NCBI RefSeq assembly: GCF_004375085.3
Contig: NZ_SNAQ03000003.1
Location: 124,001-188,000, forward strand
Direction of reading: 5' to 3'
DNA length: 64,000 nt
From: Lewinella sp. W8
GTDB taxonomy: Bacteria; Bacteroidota; Bacteroidia; Chitinophagales; Saprospiraceae
In this document: in pieces, positions 34,575-42,294 of the stretch
How positions within the stretch are numbered: the first letter of the stretch is position 1
How the letters are laid out: every line of letters begins with the position of its first letter
Position numbers and translations under genes: made by a program
The notes under the pieces: generated by a model
What the model was told of the DNA's origin: nothing
The model's input: the letters and a program-made list of their open reading frames with translations, nothing else
The model's database searches: none

Positions 34575-34982
34575 ATGCCTGTATCTCTACGTTCATTATT
34601 CCTTGGCCTGCTGTTGCTCCTGCTGGCCTTCCCCGCACAGGGTGCCATGTTGGCCATCGCCACGCCCGTCACCCCCGCCGAGGCACCCGCCGCTACGGAG
34701 CAGCTTCTCAACCTGAACCGGCAGGCCCTGGAACAACAACTGGGGCGTAAACTGACCTTCAAGGAACGCCTGGCGCTGGGCGCCACCAAACGAAAACTGC
34801 GCCAGGAACAACGGCGCGCGCAGAAAGGAAAGGCCAAAAAGGGAAAGAAGAAAGGCTTCGGCATCTTTGGCTTCGTCCTCGGACTGGTGGGCCTGATCCT
34901 GGCCGGCATCCTCCTGAGCGTCATCCTGATCGGTTCGCTGGCCATTGTTGGCGTGATCTTCGTCTTTGCCCTGCTGTTTTAG
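34575..34982 (+). CDS. Small exported/membrane protein, paralog of the 19004 gene
   Basis: 135 residues: signal peptide (about 1-24), LNRQALEQQLGRKLTFKERLALG, a lysine/arginine-rich stretch (RRAQKGKAKKGKKK), and one or two C-terminal transmembrane helices (about 96-135). The LGRKL-F-ER-L motif, basic stretch and helix order match the protein at 19004-19492. A TAGCTTTA element lies about 60 bases upstream. Function unknown. Confidence 0.7.
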   Translation: MPVSLRSLFLGLLLLLLAFPAQGAMLAIATPVTPAEAPAATEQLLNLNRQALEQQLGRKLTFKERLALGATKRKLRQEQRRAQKGKAKKGKKKGFGIFGFVLGLVGLILAGILLSVILIGSLAIVGVIFVFALLF

Positions 34983-35015
34983 GGAAGAGATCAAATGTAC
35001 CTTAAGTAGGAGGTT

Positions 35016-35112
35016 GTGGTCGGAAGCCTGTTTTGCGAAGGCGTAGCCGAGTGAAATGGCGTCCGAACACTAATTGATGTATAGCTCAAGCGTGAAATTT
35101 TTATCACCCTAC
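35016..35112. repeat. Dispersed repeat GCGAAGGCGTAGCCGAG, copy 2
   Basis: Second copy of the repeat at 28964-29046, lying 40 bases upstream of the trp promoter. The copy is longer by about 14 bases near its right end (insertion around TATAGCTCAAGCG). Confidence 0.6.
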
Positions 35113-35151
35113 ATCAAATTCGTCTTCTCCCAACAAATTCAACGGGAATCC

Positions 35152-35181
35152 TTGCCGTTTTCAGATTAGGACCTATCTTAG
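35152..35181 (+). promoter_or_regulatory. trp operon promoter
   Basis: TTG (35152-35154), 19 bases, then TATCTTAG (35174-35181), fitting TTG-N19-TAnnTTTG with one mismatch in the -7 element. Predicted transcription start is about 35186-35190, at the start of the leader peptide. Confidence 0.6.
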
Positions 35182-35185
35182 CGCC

Positions 35186-35245
35186 ATGCAAACGATGACC
35201 AACAAAAACTGGTGGTGGCTGCAGCGTACTTTCCGAGTAACCTGA
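35186..35245 (+). CDS. trpL: Tryptophan operon leader peptide
   Basis: A 19-codon frame, ATG at 35186 to TGA at 35243-35245, with three consecutive TGG codons (35210-35218) in its middle (NKNWWWLQRT). A second ATG at 35195 could be the true start if transcription begins near 35187. Tryptophan is the rarest amino acid, so three in a row ahead of trpE, with an overlapping terminator/antiterminator, identifies a classical attenuation leader. Ribosome stalling on the Trp codons would free 35233-35242 for antiterminator pairing. Confidence 0.88.
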   Translation: MQTMTNKNWWWLQRTFRVT

Positions 35246-35310
35246 TGCGGTCCGTTTGCCAATTGCAAAGAAACTTTAAGCCCGTCGGTTACTCCGGCGG
35301 GCTTTTTTTA
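35231..35310 (+). terminator. trp attenuator (terminator with competing antiterminator)
   Basis: Terminator: 10-bp stem AGCCCGTCGG (35279-35288) with CCGGCGGGCT (35294-35303), loop TTACT, followed by six or more T. Antiterminator: CCGAGTAACC (35233-35242, at the end of the leader frame) pairs with GGTTACTC-CGG (35287-35298), removing the terminator's left arm and loop. The leader stop codon at 35243 directly abuts the first antiterminator arm, so a ribosome that reaches the stop masks it and termination results. Confidence 0.88.
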
Positions 35311-35375
35311 TTCCCGTAGGAGTAGTCGAGTAAATTCTCTTCATTTTGTCTTTTCCCCTTACAACTTCCCGGACG

Positions 35376-36776
35376 ATGAACATCAAGGTCAACAGCAGAC
35401 GACTGACCGCCGATCAGCTGACGCCGGTCATGCTGTACCTGTCCGTCCGTGACGAATTTTCGGACCCGGTATTGCTGGAGTCCAACGAAACCCGCGACAA
35501 CGAGCATTATTACTCCATCGTCGGTCTGGAAACCCTCGCCAGTTTTCGGGTCACCGAAGGCGTCATTAAGCGTAATATTCTGGGGGAAGCCCTACCCGGA
35601 GAGACGGTCAGCGACGTAGATGCGGTGTCCCAAAGCCTGCACACCTTCCTGTCGGACTTTAAACTCGACTACACCCACGCTGACCCCCTGGTCAAGTCCT
35701 TCAACGGCCTGATTGGTCACACCAACTTTGAGGGCGTGCAGTATTTCGATACCCTGAAGTTCAGTAACGACCAGGTTCTGCGGTCGCCGGACCTACGGTA
35801 CCACCTCTACCGCTTCATCCTCGTCTTTCACCACTACCGCGATGAGCTCCTGATCACCGAAAATTTACCGGAGGGCGAGGAGAGCAGGATGGAAGAAGTC
35901 ATTGCGGCCATTCGTCGGGGTGGGGGAGTTCACCCCTTCCGGCGCCACGGCGCGGAGAGTAGCAACCTGACTGACGAGGAGTACAAGGAACTGGTGGCCC
36001 GTGGCAAACACCACTGCCAGGTGGGCGACGTGTTCCAAATCGTCCTGAGCCGGCAGTTTCAGCAGGGATTCCGCGGCGATGAGTTTCAGGTGTACCGGGC
36101 GTTGAGGAGTATTAACCCCTCACCGTATCTTTTCTACTTCGATTACGGAGATTACCGTATCATGGGCTCCAGTCCGGAGGCCCAGATGGTGATCCGGGAG
36201 GGCGTGGCCCGCCTCAACCCCATCGCGGGAACCTACCGCCGGACCGGAGACGACGCCAAGGACCGGGCCGCCACGAAGGCCCTGCTGGAAGACCCCAAAG
36301 AAAACGCCGAGCACGTCATGCTGGTCGATCTGGCGCGCAACGACCTGAGTCGGCACACCAAAAACGTGCGGGTGAAGAGCCTGCGGGACGTCCACTACTA
36401 CAGCCACGTCATTCACCTGGTGAGCACCGTAGAGGGCGAATTGCACGAGGAGGGACAGGCCGTCAGAATCTTCGGCGACACCTTCCCGGCGGGAACCCTT
36501 TCGGGAGCCCCCAAGTACCGGGCCATTGAGCTGATCAACGAATACGAGAACCAGCAACGCGGTTTTTACGGCGGCGCGATCGGGTTCATCGACTTTGCGG
36601 GGGGCATGAACCAGGCCATCCTCATCCGGTCCTTCTTTAGCCAGGACAACCAGCTGTTCTATCAGGCGGGCGCCGGCATCGTGGCGGCCTCTAACGCGGA
36701 CAGCGAATGCCAGGAGGTCTACAACAAACTCGGCGCACTGACCAAGGCCATCGACAAGGCCGAAACCTTCCTGTAA
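35376..36776 (+). CDS. trpE: Anthranilate synthase component I
   Basis: 466 residues from the ATG at 35376 (the frame is open from a TTG at 35346, inside the leader). The N-terminal feedback-inhibition motif PVLLESNETRDN is intact. The chorismate-binding domain shows FQIVLSRQF, MGSSPEAQMV, RLNPIAGTYRRTG, DLARNDLSR, GTLSGAPKYRA and GGAIGFIDFAG. With TrpG it makes anthranilate from chorismate and glutamine, the first step of tryptophan synthesis. Expression is set by the attenuator just upstream and the enzyme by tryptophan inhibition. Confidence 0.95.
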   Translation: MNIKVNSRRLTADQLTPVMLYLSVRDEFSDPVLLESNETRDNEHYYSIVGLETLASFRVTEGVIKRNILGEALPGETVSDVDAVSQSLHTFLSDFKLDYTHADPLVKSFNGLIGHTNFEGVQYFDTLKFSNDQVLRSPDLRYHLYRFILVFHHYRDELLITENLPEGEESRMEEVIAAIRRGGGVHPFRRHGAESSNLTDEEYKELVARGKHHCQVGDVFQIVLSRQFQQGFRGDEFQVYRALRSINPSPYLFYFDYGDYRIMGSSPEAQMVIREGVARLNPIAGTYRRTGDDAKDRAATKALLEDPKENAEHVMLVDLARNDLSRHTKNVRVKSLRDVHYYSHVIHLVSTVEGELHEEGQAVRIFGDTFPAGTLSGAPKYRAIELINEYENQQRGFYGGAIGFIDFAGGMNQAILIRSFFSQDNQLFYQAGAGIVAASNADSECQEVYNKLGALTKAIDKAETFL

Positions 36777-36807
36777 TCACATTTTACTCATTTAAAATTT
36801 TCTTGCT

Positions 36808-37407
36808 ATGAAGGTTTTAATCCTTGATAATTACGACAGCTTCACCTACAACCTGGTGCAGTACGTCGAAGAAGAACTGGGCCACTCGATTGACGTTTTC
36901 CGCAACGACGAAATTGATCTTGATCGGGTGGGGGAATACGATTTGATTATCCTCAGTCCCGGTCCGGGAGTGCCCAGCGAAGCGGGCATCATGCCCGCCC
37001 TCATCAAGCAGTACGCCCGGGAGAAGGTGATTTTCGGGGTGTGCCTCGGGCACCAGGCCATTGGGGAAGCCTTCGGGGCCTCGCTGATTAACCTCGACCA
37101 GGTGCACCACGGCATCGAAACGGAAATGCAGCGCACGGACGGTGACGATCCGATTTTTTCGGAGGTCCCGGACCACTTCAACGCCGGGCGCTACCACAGC
37201 TGGGTCATTGATCCGGCAACCATGCCCGAGGAACTACTCGTCACCGCCACGGGAGAATTCGGGGGAATCATGGCCCTGCGCCACCGGGAGTACCCCGTTT
37301 TTGGGGTACAGTTTCATCCCGAAAGCATCATGACGGAACACGGACGCCTCATGATCAGGAATTTGCTGAACTTTGCCCGGCAACGGAGCACCACGGCTGC
37401 TGCCTGA
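36808..37407 (+). CDS. trpG: Anthranilate synthase component II (glutamine amidotransferase)
   Basis: 199-residue class I glutamine amidotransferase. The triad is visible as GVCLGHQAIGEAFG (Cys about 77) and FHPESIMTEHG (His/Glu). The start MKVLILDNYDSFTYNLVQY is typical of TrpG/PabA. It delivers ammonia to TrpE, encoded 31 bases upstream. Adjacent trpE favours anthranilate rather than aminodeoxychorismate synthesis, though dual use with PabB is possible. In most relatives trpD, trpC and trpF follow; here they do not. Confidence 0.92.
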   Translation: MKVLILDNYDSFTYNLVQYVEEELGHSIDVFRNDEIDLDRVGEYDLIILSPGPGVPSEAGIMPALIKQYAREKVIFGVCLGHQAIGEAFGASLINLDQVHHGIETEMQRTDGDDPIFSEVPDHFNAGRYHSWVIDPATMPEELLVTATGEFGGIMALRHREYPVFGVQFHPESIMTEHGRLMIRNLLNFARQRSTTAAA

Positions 37408-37498
37408 TGACTTTGCACCTGCCGTGATGGCCATCGTGACGTCCCCTGACTTCGTCCAGCGTGCCGTCGCGTGATCGCGAAACTTTACCGTTTAGAAA

Positions 37499-37642
37499 TA
37501 GGCTATTCCATGAATGAATCATTTGGCCATCAATCCCTTGAATTTTCTAGTAGCGGCAAGGCATGCCTTGCCGCTACCGGTTGCCCCACTGAACTGCCGC
37601 GATTCCGCAGGAATCGCTGATGAAACCTCAAGGAACAACCTA
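37499..37642. mobile_element. 144-bp MITE-like element, copy B, inside the trp operon
   Basis: Exactly the same length as copy A. It starts TAGGCTATTCC and ends GGAACAACCTA, flanked on both sides by a perfect 10-bp direct repeat CGTTTAGAAA (37489-37498 and 37643-37652). Its main palindrome (37550-37577) reads GTAGCGGCAAGGCA plus inverse; the A-to-G change relative to copy A is matched by T-to-C on the other arm. The second hairpin (37599-37617) is identical. It lies between trpG and trpB. Confidence 0.85.
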
Positions 37643-37702
37643 CGTTTAGAAAGACCTTTTGTCGCTTACAACTTCTGCTCCATGCACACAAAAGAAACTA
37701 TC

Positions 37703-38914
37703 ATGAAAAATCCAGGCATCGACGTCGATGAGCGGGGATATTACGGCCGCTTTGGCGGGGCCTACATTCCCGAAATGCTGCACCCGAACATTGAAGAATT
37801 GAGGGCCAACTACCGGGAAATGACCGCCGATCCTGCCTTCAAAAAAGAGTTTGATGCGCTGTTGCGCGACTACGTGGGTCGGCCCAGTCCGCTTTACTAC
37901 GCCAAGCGGCTCAGTGAGCATTATGGGGCGAAGGTCTACCTGAAGCGCGAGGATCTGAACCACACCGGTGCGCACAAAATCAACAACACCATCGGCCAGA
38001 TCCTGCTGGCCCAGCGACTGGGGAAAACCCGGATCATCGCCGAGACCGGTGCGGGGCAACACGGCGTGGCCACGGCCACCGTTTGCGCCCTCGTCGGACT
38101 GGAGTGCATCGTCTACATGGGGGAAGTGGACATCGAGCGCCAGGCCCCGAACGTGGCCCGGATGCGGATGCTCGGCGCCGAGGTGCGCCCCGCCCGCAGC
38201 GGCTCCAAAACCCTGAAGGACGCCACCAACGAAGCGATTCGCGACTGGATCAATAATCCCGAAAACACCCACTACATCATCGGCTCCGTGGTCGGCCCCC
38301 ATCCCTATCCGGATATGGTGGCCCGCTTTCAGTCGGTGATCTCGGAGGAAACCAAATGGCAGCTTAAAGAAAAGGAGGGACGGGAGCACCCCGATGCCGT
38401 CATCGCCTGCGTGGGCGGGGGCAGTAACGCCGCCGGTGCTTTCTACCACTACCTGAACGACGAGCGCGTCCGGCTCATCGCCGTCGAGGCCGCCGGACTC
38501 GGAGTGGATTCCGGAGAATCGGCCGCCACCAGCGTGCTGGGCACGGAAGGCATCATCCACGGAAGTCGTACGTTGTTGATGCAAACCGACGACGGGCAAA
38601 TCGTGGAGCCCTACAGCATTTCCGCCGGACTGGATTACCCGGGCATCGGACCACTCCACGCCTTCCTGATCGACTCCAAACGAGCGGAAGCCATCAGCGT
38701 CACCGACGAGAAAGCCCTGGAGGCGGCCCTCTTCGTCACCCGCACGGAGGGCATCATTCCCGCCCTGGAAACGGCCCACGCCTTTGCGGCCTTCGAGCAG
38801 CTGGAATACGGTCCGGAGGACGTCATCGTCGTTTGCCTGAGCGGCCGGGGAGACAAGGACCTGGCCACCTTCACCAAATATCTTGACCAACTAAAGGACC
38901 GCGATCATGAATAG
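37703..38914 (+). CDS. trpB: Tryptophan synthase beta chain
   Basis: 403 residues from the ATG at 37703 (37682 is an alternative seven codons upstream). The open frame continues further upstream, but that part is translated mobile element and is excluded. Landmarks: [12 protein letters not shown], the PLP lysine in [13 protein letters not shown] (Lys92), [14 protein letters not shown], and GGGSNAAG for phosphate binding. It condenses indole with serine. It overlaps trpA by eight bases. Confidence 0.95.
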   Translation: MKNPGIDVDERGYYGRFGGAYIPEMLHPNIEELRANYREMTADPAFKKEFDALLRDYVGRPSPLYYAKRLSEHYGAKVYLKREDLNHTGAHKINNTIGQILLAQRLGKTRIIAETGAGQHGVATATVCALVGLECIVYMGEVDIERQAPNVARMRMLGAEVRPARSGSKTLKDATNEAIRDWINNPENTHYIIGSVVGPHPYPDMVARFQSVISEETKWQLKEKEGREHPDAVIACVGGGSNAAGAFYHYLNDERVRLIAVEAAGLGVDSGESAATSVLGTEGIIHGSRTLLMQTDDGQIVEPYSISAGLDYPGIGPLHAFLIDSKRAEAISVTDEKALEAALFVTRTEGIIPALETAHAFAAFEQLEYGPEDVIVVCLSGRGDKDLATFTKYLDQLKDRDHE

Positions 38915-39692
38915 ACTCACCCAACTCTTTCGGTCCGGCACCCCCGACCTGCTCAACGTGTACTTCACGGCGGGTTACCCCCGGCTGGACAGTACCGTGC
39001 CCATCATCACCAGTCTGGCGGCGGCCGGGGCCAACCTCATCGAAATCGGCATGCCCTATTCCGATCCGATGGCCGACGGCGAAACCATCCAGCGGAGCAG
39101 CATGCGGGCCCTGAAGAACGGAATGACGCTCGACCTCCTGTTCGAGCAGATCACCGAAGCCCGTCGGCAGACGGAAATTCCCCTCGTCATGATGGGCTAC
39201 TACAATCAGGTGATGCAGTACGGTCCGGAGCGCTTCGTATCCGCCGCCGCGAAGGCCGGCGTGGACGGACTCATCCTCCCGGATTTGCCCCTGCACGAGT
39301 ACCGGCAGGACTTCCGCCAGCTGGCCGAGGCCGCCGATCTGCAGGTCAGCTTCCTGATCACGCCCCAGACCAGCGAGGCCAGGGTGCGGGAGATCGGCGC
39401 GGTGAGCACTGGTTTCATTTACGTGGTGAGCAGCAGCAGCATTACGGGCAAGAGCGGCGGAATCACCGACGCGCAACAAGCTTATTTTGCCCGCATCAAC
39501 GCCCTGGATTTGCCCCAGCCAAAACTCATCGGGTTCGGCATCAGCGACGCGGCCAGTTTCCGCACGGCCTGCGCCTACGCCGACGGAGCCATCATCGGCA
39601 GCGCCTTCATCCGGGCGCTGGCCGGACGCGAGGATGACGTAGAAAAAGCCACGCGGGAATTCGTGGAGGGCATCCTGCAACCGGTGGCCTGA
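38907..39692 (+). CDS. trpA: Tryptophan synthase alpha chain
   Basis: 261-residue TIM-barrel protein with [19 protein letters not shown] (catalytic Glu and Asp), DLPLHEY, and IGFGISDAA. It cleaves indole-3-glycerol phosphate to indole, channelled to TrpB. Start overlaps the trpB stop, and its own stop overlaps the miaA ATG (TGATG), so translation is coupled through three genes. Confidence 0.95.
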   Translation: MNRLTQLFRSGTPDLLNVYFTAGYPRLDSTVPIITSLAAAGANLIEIGMPYSDPMADGETIQRSSMRALKNGMTLDLLFEQITEARRQTEIPLVMMGYYNQVMQYGPERFVSAAAKAGVDGLILPDLPLHEYRQDFRQLAEAADLQVSFLITPQTSEARVREIGAVSTGFIYVVSSSSITGKSGGITDAQQAYFARINALDLPQPKLIGFGISDAASFRTACAYADGAIIGSAFIRALAGREDDVEKATREFVEGILQPVA

Positions 39693-40594
39693 TGCCGGAT
39701 GCGAAGCCCCTCCTGATCGTGGTCGGCGGACCGACCGCCAGTGGCAAAACCGGCCTGGCCATCGACCTGGCCCGGCATTTTTCCACGGAGATCATCAGTG
39801 GAGACAGTCGACAGTTTTATCGTGAAATGCGCATCGGCAACGCCCGTCCGAGTGAGGAGGAGCTTGCCGCCGTGCCCCATCACTTCGTGGCCGACCGCAG
39901 CATCACCGAGCCCCTCACGGCGGGGCGCTTCGCCGAAGAGGCCCTGGCCCGGCTGGCGGATATCCACGCAAGACACCGGGTGGCGGTGCTCGTCGGGGGC
40001 AGCGGGCTGTACCTCCGCGCACTCTGTGCGGGACTGGACGAGTTCCCCGAGGTGACGGAAGCGGCGCGGACGCAGGTGCAAAGACTCTACGAAAGCGCGG
40101 GCCTCCCGGCCCTCCAGCAACGATTAGCGGAGCTGGATCCCGCATATTTTGCGGAAGTGGACCGGCAAAATCCCCGACGGCTGATCCGGGCCCTGGAGGT
40201 GAGCCTCTCGGCCGGGAAAGCCTACTCCTCCTTCCGGGGCCAACAAAAGCCCCGGCCCTTTCAACCCCTCTACCTCAAGCTTCACCCCGACCGGGAAGTG
40301 CTCTACGCCCGCATCAATCAGCGGGTGGACGAGATGCTGGCCGAGGGCCTGGAAGCCGAAGCCCAGCGACTCCGGGACTATCGTCACCTGCCGGTGATGC
40401 AAACCGTCGGCTATCAGGAATGGTGGCCCTATTTCGACGGGGAATACGACCGCAGCACCGCCGTGGAATTGATCAAACGGAACAGTCGTCGCTACGCGAA
40501 GCGGCAGGTAACCTGGTTCGGTAAGGGGGAAACCTACCGGGCGGTGAGCAATCTGGAAGATGCCCTTCGGATCGTTGGTGTCCACTGGTCTTGA
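39692..40594 (+). CDS. miaA: tRNA dimethylallyltransferase
   Basis: 300 residues. The P-loop is GGPTASGKTGLA (residues 9-20), followed by IISGDSRQFYREMRIGNARPS, VGGSGLYLRAL and the C-terminal RRYAKRQVTWF. It adds a dimethylallyl group to A37 of tRNAs reading UNN codons. Those include tRNA-Trp, whose decoding affects trp attenuation in enteric bacteria, so its coupling to the end of a Trp-attenuated operon is notable. Confidence 0.94.
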   Translation: MPDAKPLLIVVGGPTASGKTGLAIDLARHFSTEIISGDSRQFYREMRIGNARPSEEELAAVPHHFVADRSITEPLTAGRFAEEALARLADIHARHRVAVLVGGSGLYLRALCAGLDEFPEVTEAARTQVQRLYESAGLPALQQRLAELDPAYFAEVDRQNPRRLIRALEVSLSAGKAYSSFRGQQKPRPFQPLYLKLHPDREVLYARINQRVDEMLAEGLEAEAQRLRDYRHLPVMQTVGYQEWWPYFDGEYDRSTAVELIKRNSRRYAKRQVTWFGKGETYRAVSNLEDALRIVGVHWS

Positions 40595-40632
40595 AGGTCT
40601 TGCTTAAGTAGCGCTCCAGGTAAGGCAGTATC

Positions 40633-40694
40633 GCCGGTCCTCCTAGCTGTCTTTACTGGGCCGGAGGCCCGGATTGCTGCTCGGAGGTCTCGGC
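40633..40694. repeat. Dispersed structured repeat GCCGGTCCTCC...GGTCTCGGC, copy 2
   Basis: Second copy of 25047-25108, 39 bases after the miaA stop. The inner stem GGGCC-GGA-GGCCC corresponds to GGCC-GTT-GGCC in copy 1, so pairing is kept while loop and stem bases differ. Confidence 0.6.
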
Positions 40695-40728
40695 ATCCTG
40701 AACAATAGTCTCTTAATGCTTACTAACT

Positions 40729-41233
40729 GAACAGCCTACGTCTGCCCCCCCGGGGAGAGCCTGGTGTCACCATTCCCCGAAAGGCGACCACACCCGGTTT
40801 CCCGAAGCAGTAAATAAGTCTCACTTCCCGAGAAGGGAAGGGTGATTGCCGTACTGAAGCCGTTGAGCGAGCATCTTTCGCCGGATAAATCCGGCGCTAC
40901 TGAATTGAGAACGCGTGGGAACCGCAAGCGGGGAGCGGTCGGCGGCCGAAACGCGAGGTACGAGGGGAGAGTTGGCTGACCGTTAGTGACGGCACGAGAT
41001 GAACAGCCTCAGTCTAACGCCCCCTTGTGAGAGCTTGGTGTCGCCTTTCCCCGAAAGGCGACCACACCCGGTTTTCCGAACCCGGAAATCAGTCTCACTT
41101 CACGAGAAGGGAAGGGGGATTGCCGTACTGAAGCCGTTGAGCGAGCATCCTTCGCCGGATAAATCCGGCGCTACTGAATTGAGAACGTGTGGGAACCGCA
41201 AGAGGATAGCGTTTGGCGGCCGAAATACTTATC
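40729..41233. repeat. Tandem duplication of a ~270-bp non-coding unit
   Basis: Two copies, starting with GAACAGCCT at 40729 and 41001. They share GGCGACCACACCCGG, ATTGCCGTACTGAAGCCGTT, the perfect hairpin CGCCGGAT-AA-ATCCGGCG, ACTGAATTGAGAACG and GGCGGCCGAAA. The copies differ at scattered bases, so the duplication is not recent. The CTTCCCGAGAAGGGAAG hairpin of copy 1 reads CTTCACGAGAAGGGAAG in copy 2. No reading frame is supported. The region between miaA and the M28 peptidase (40595-41264) holds nothing else but the repeat at 40633. Confidence 0.75.
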
Positions 41234-41264
41234 ATCAACTGGTTGCCCGCTAAAATATCCCGAT

Positions 41265-42173
41265 TTACCGCAGGGATTTCCCCCTGAGCTTCTTGTCGAA
41301 TACATTCGTGGTTTCCTTCACGAACTGGACCACTTCGTAGTAGAAGTCGGGGTTGATTTCGGAGAAGTCGTCGCTCGGCTGGTGGTATCCGGGGTGGTCT
41401 TCCACGCCAAAGTAGAGGTAGGGGATACCCCGCTTGAGGAACATACCGTGATCACTGGACATGGTCCAGTTGTTGGCCCCCGTGTACTCCGGGCCCTCGT
41501 GCATCTGGGTGACGGTGAGGTCCGTTTTTTTCTTCGCCTTCTTCAGGAATTTTGCCAGTTCCGGGAAGTCGTACTGGCCGCAGATGTTGATCGTCCGGTC
41601 GGGATTGCGACTGACCATGTCCATGTTGATGTTGAGGAGGATTTTGTCCCGGTCTACGGGGGGATCTTCCACGAAGCGGTCGGCGCCCTTAAGGCCCATT
41701 TCCTCCGCGTCAAAAAAGGCGAAGATGATGGAGTGTTTTGGTGGGTTATTCCGGTAGTGCCGGGCCAGCGCCAGCAGCGCACAGGTTCCGGAGGCGTTAT
41801 CGTCGGCGCCGTTGTACACCACGCCGTCACGGGTGCCCACGTGGTCGTAGTGGGCAGACAGTACGATGTAGCGGTCGGGATATTTTGTGCCGGGCACCGT
41901 GACCGTAATATTGTGACCGGTGTACTGTTTTCTCAATCGGTTCAGAAAGCCGAAGGTATCCACCATGGTGGGGTAGGAGGAAATGAACTCGGAAAGGGCG
42001 TCGAGGAGGTAGGTACGGGCCAGTTCGTTTTCTCCGGTTTGGCGACCGCCGTACTCGTCTGAGGACAGAGTTTTCAGGTCGGCGAGTAGTTGCCCGCGAT
42101 CAATTTGGGCGAAGGCCCACTGGTGACCGGCCAGCAGGAGGAGAATAAGGAGGGGGCGAAGGGCTTTTTTCAT
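41265..42173 (-). CDS. Exported M28-family aminopeptidase
   Basis: 302 residues from the ATG at 42173, which opens into a signal peptide (MKKALRPLLILLLLAGHQWAFAQ); the frame is open 41 codons further upstream. Zinc ligands of the M28 family are visible: LSAHYDHVG (His), NGADDNASG (Asp), FFDAEEMGLKG (catalytic Glu and ligand Glu), INMDMVS (Asp) and a late His in DHPGYHQPSDD. Likely periplasmic or secreted peptide trimming. Its 5' end lies 121 bases from the divergent dehydrogenase gene. Confidence 0.86.
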   Translation of the reverse strand: MKKALRPLLILLLLAGHQWAFAQIDRGQLLADLKTLSSDEYGGRQTGENELARTYLLDALSEFISSYPTMVDTFGFLNRLRKQYTGHNITVTVPGTKYPDRYIVLSAHYDHVGTRDGVVYNGADDNASGTCALLALARHYRNNPPKHSIIFAFFDAEEMGLKGADRFVEDPPVDRDKILLNINMDMVSRNPDRTINICGQYDFPELAKFLKKAKKKTDLTVTQMHEGPEYTGANNWTMSSDHGMFLKRGIPYLYFGVEDHPGYHQPSDDFSEINPDFYYEVVQFVKETTNVFDKKLRGKSLR

Positions 42174-42294
42174 AAGGACAAAAGTACGGTACCGTGGAAG
42201 GATAGTTACGAACAAAGCGGGAAACAAAGACATTTCAGGAGTAGTCAAAATCTGGGGTAGTTGGCTACCTTCCCCGACAACCATACCACCTTCC

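Noticed and set aside
35346-35375. TTG start for trpE at 35346
   Set aside because: The ATG at 35376 gives the normal TrpE N-terminus; the TTG lies in the leader region shortly after the attenuator.
37514-37702. Extended N-terminus of trpB
   Set aside because: The extra residues are encoded by the 144-bp mobile element and its flank; the conserved TrpB start fits the ATG at 37703 or 37682.
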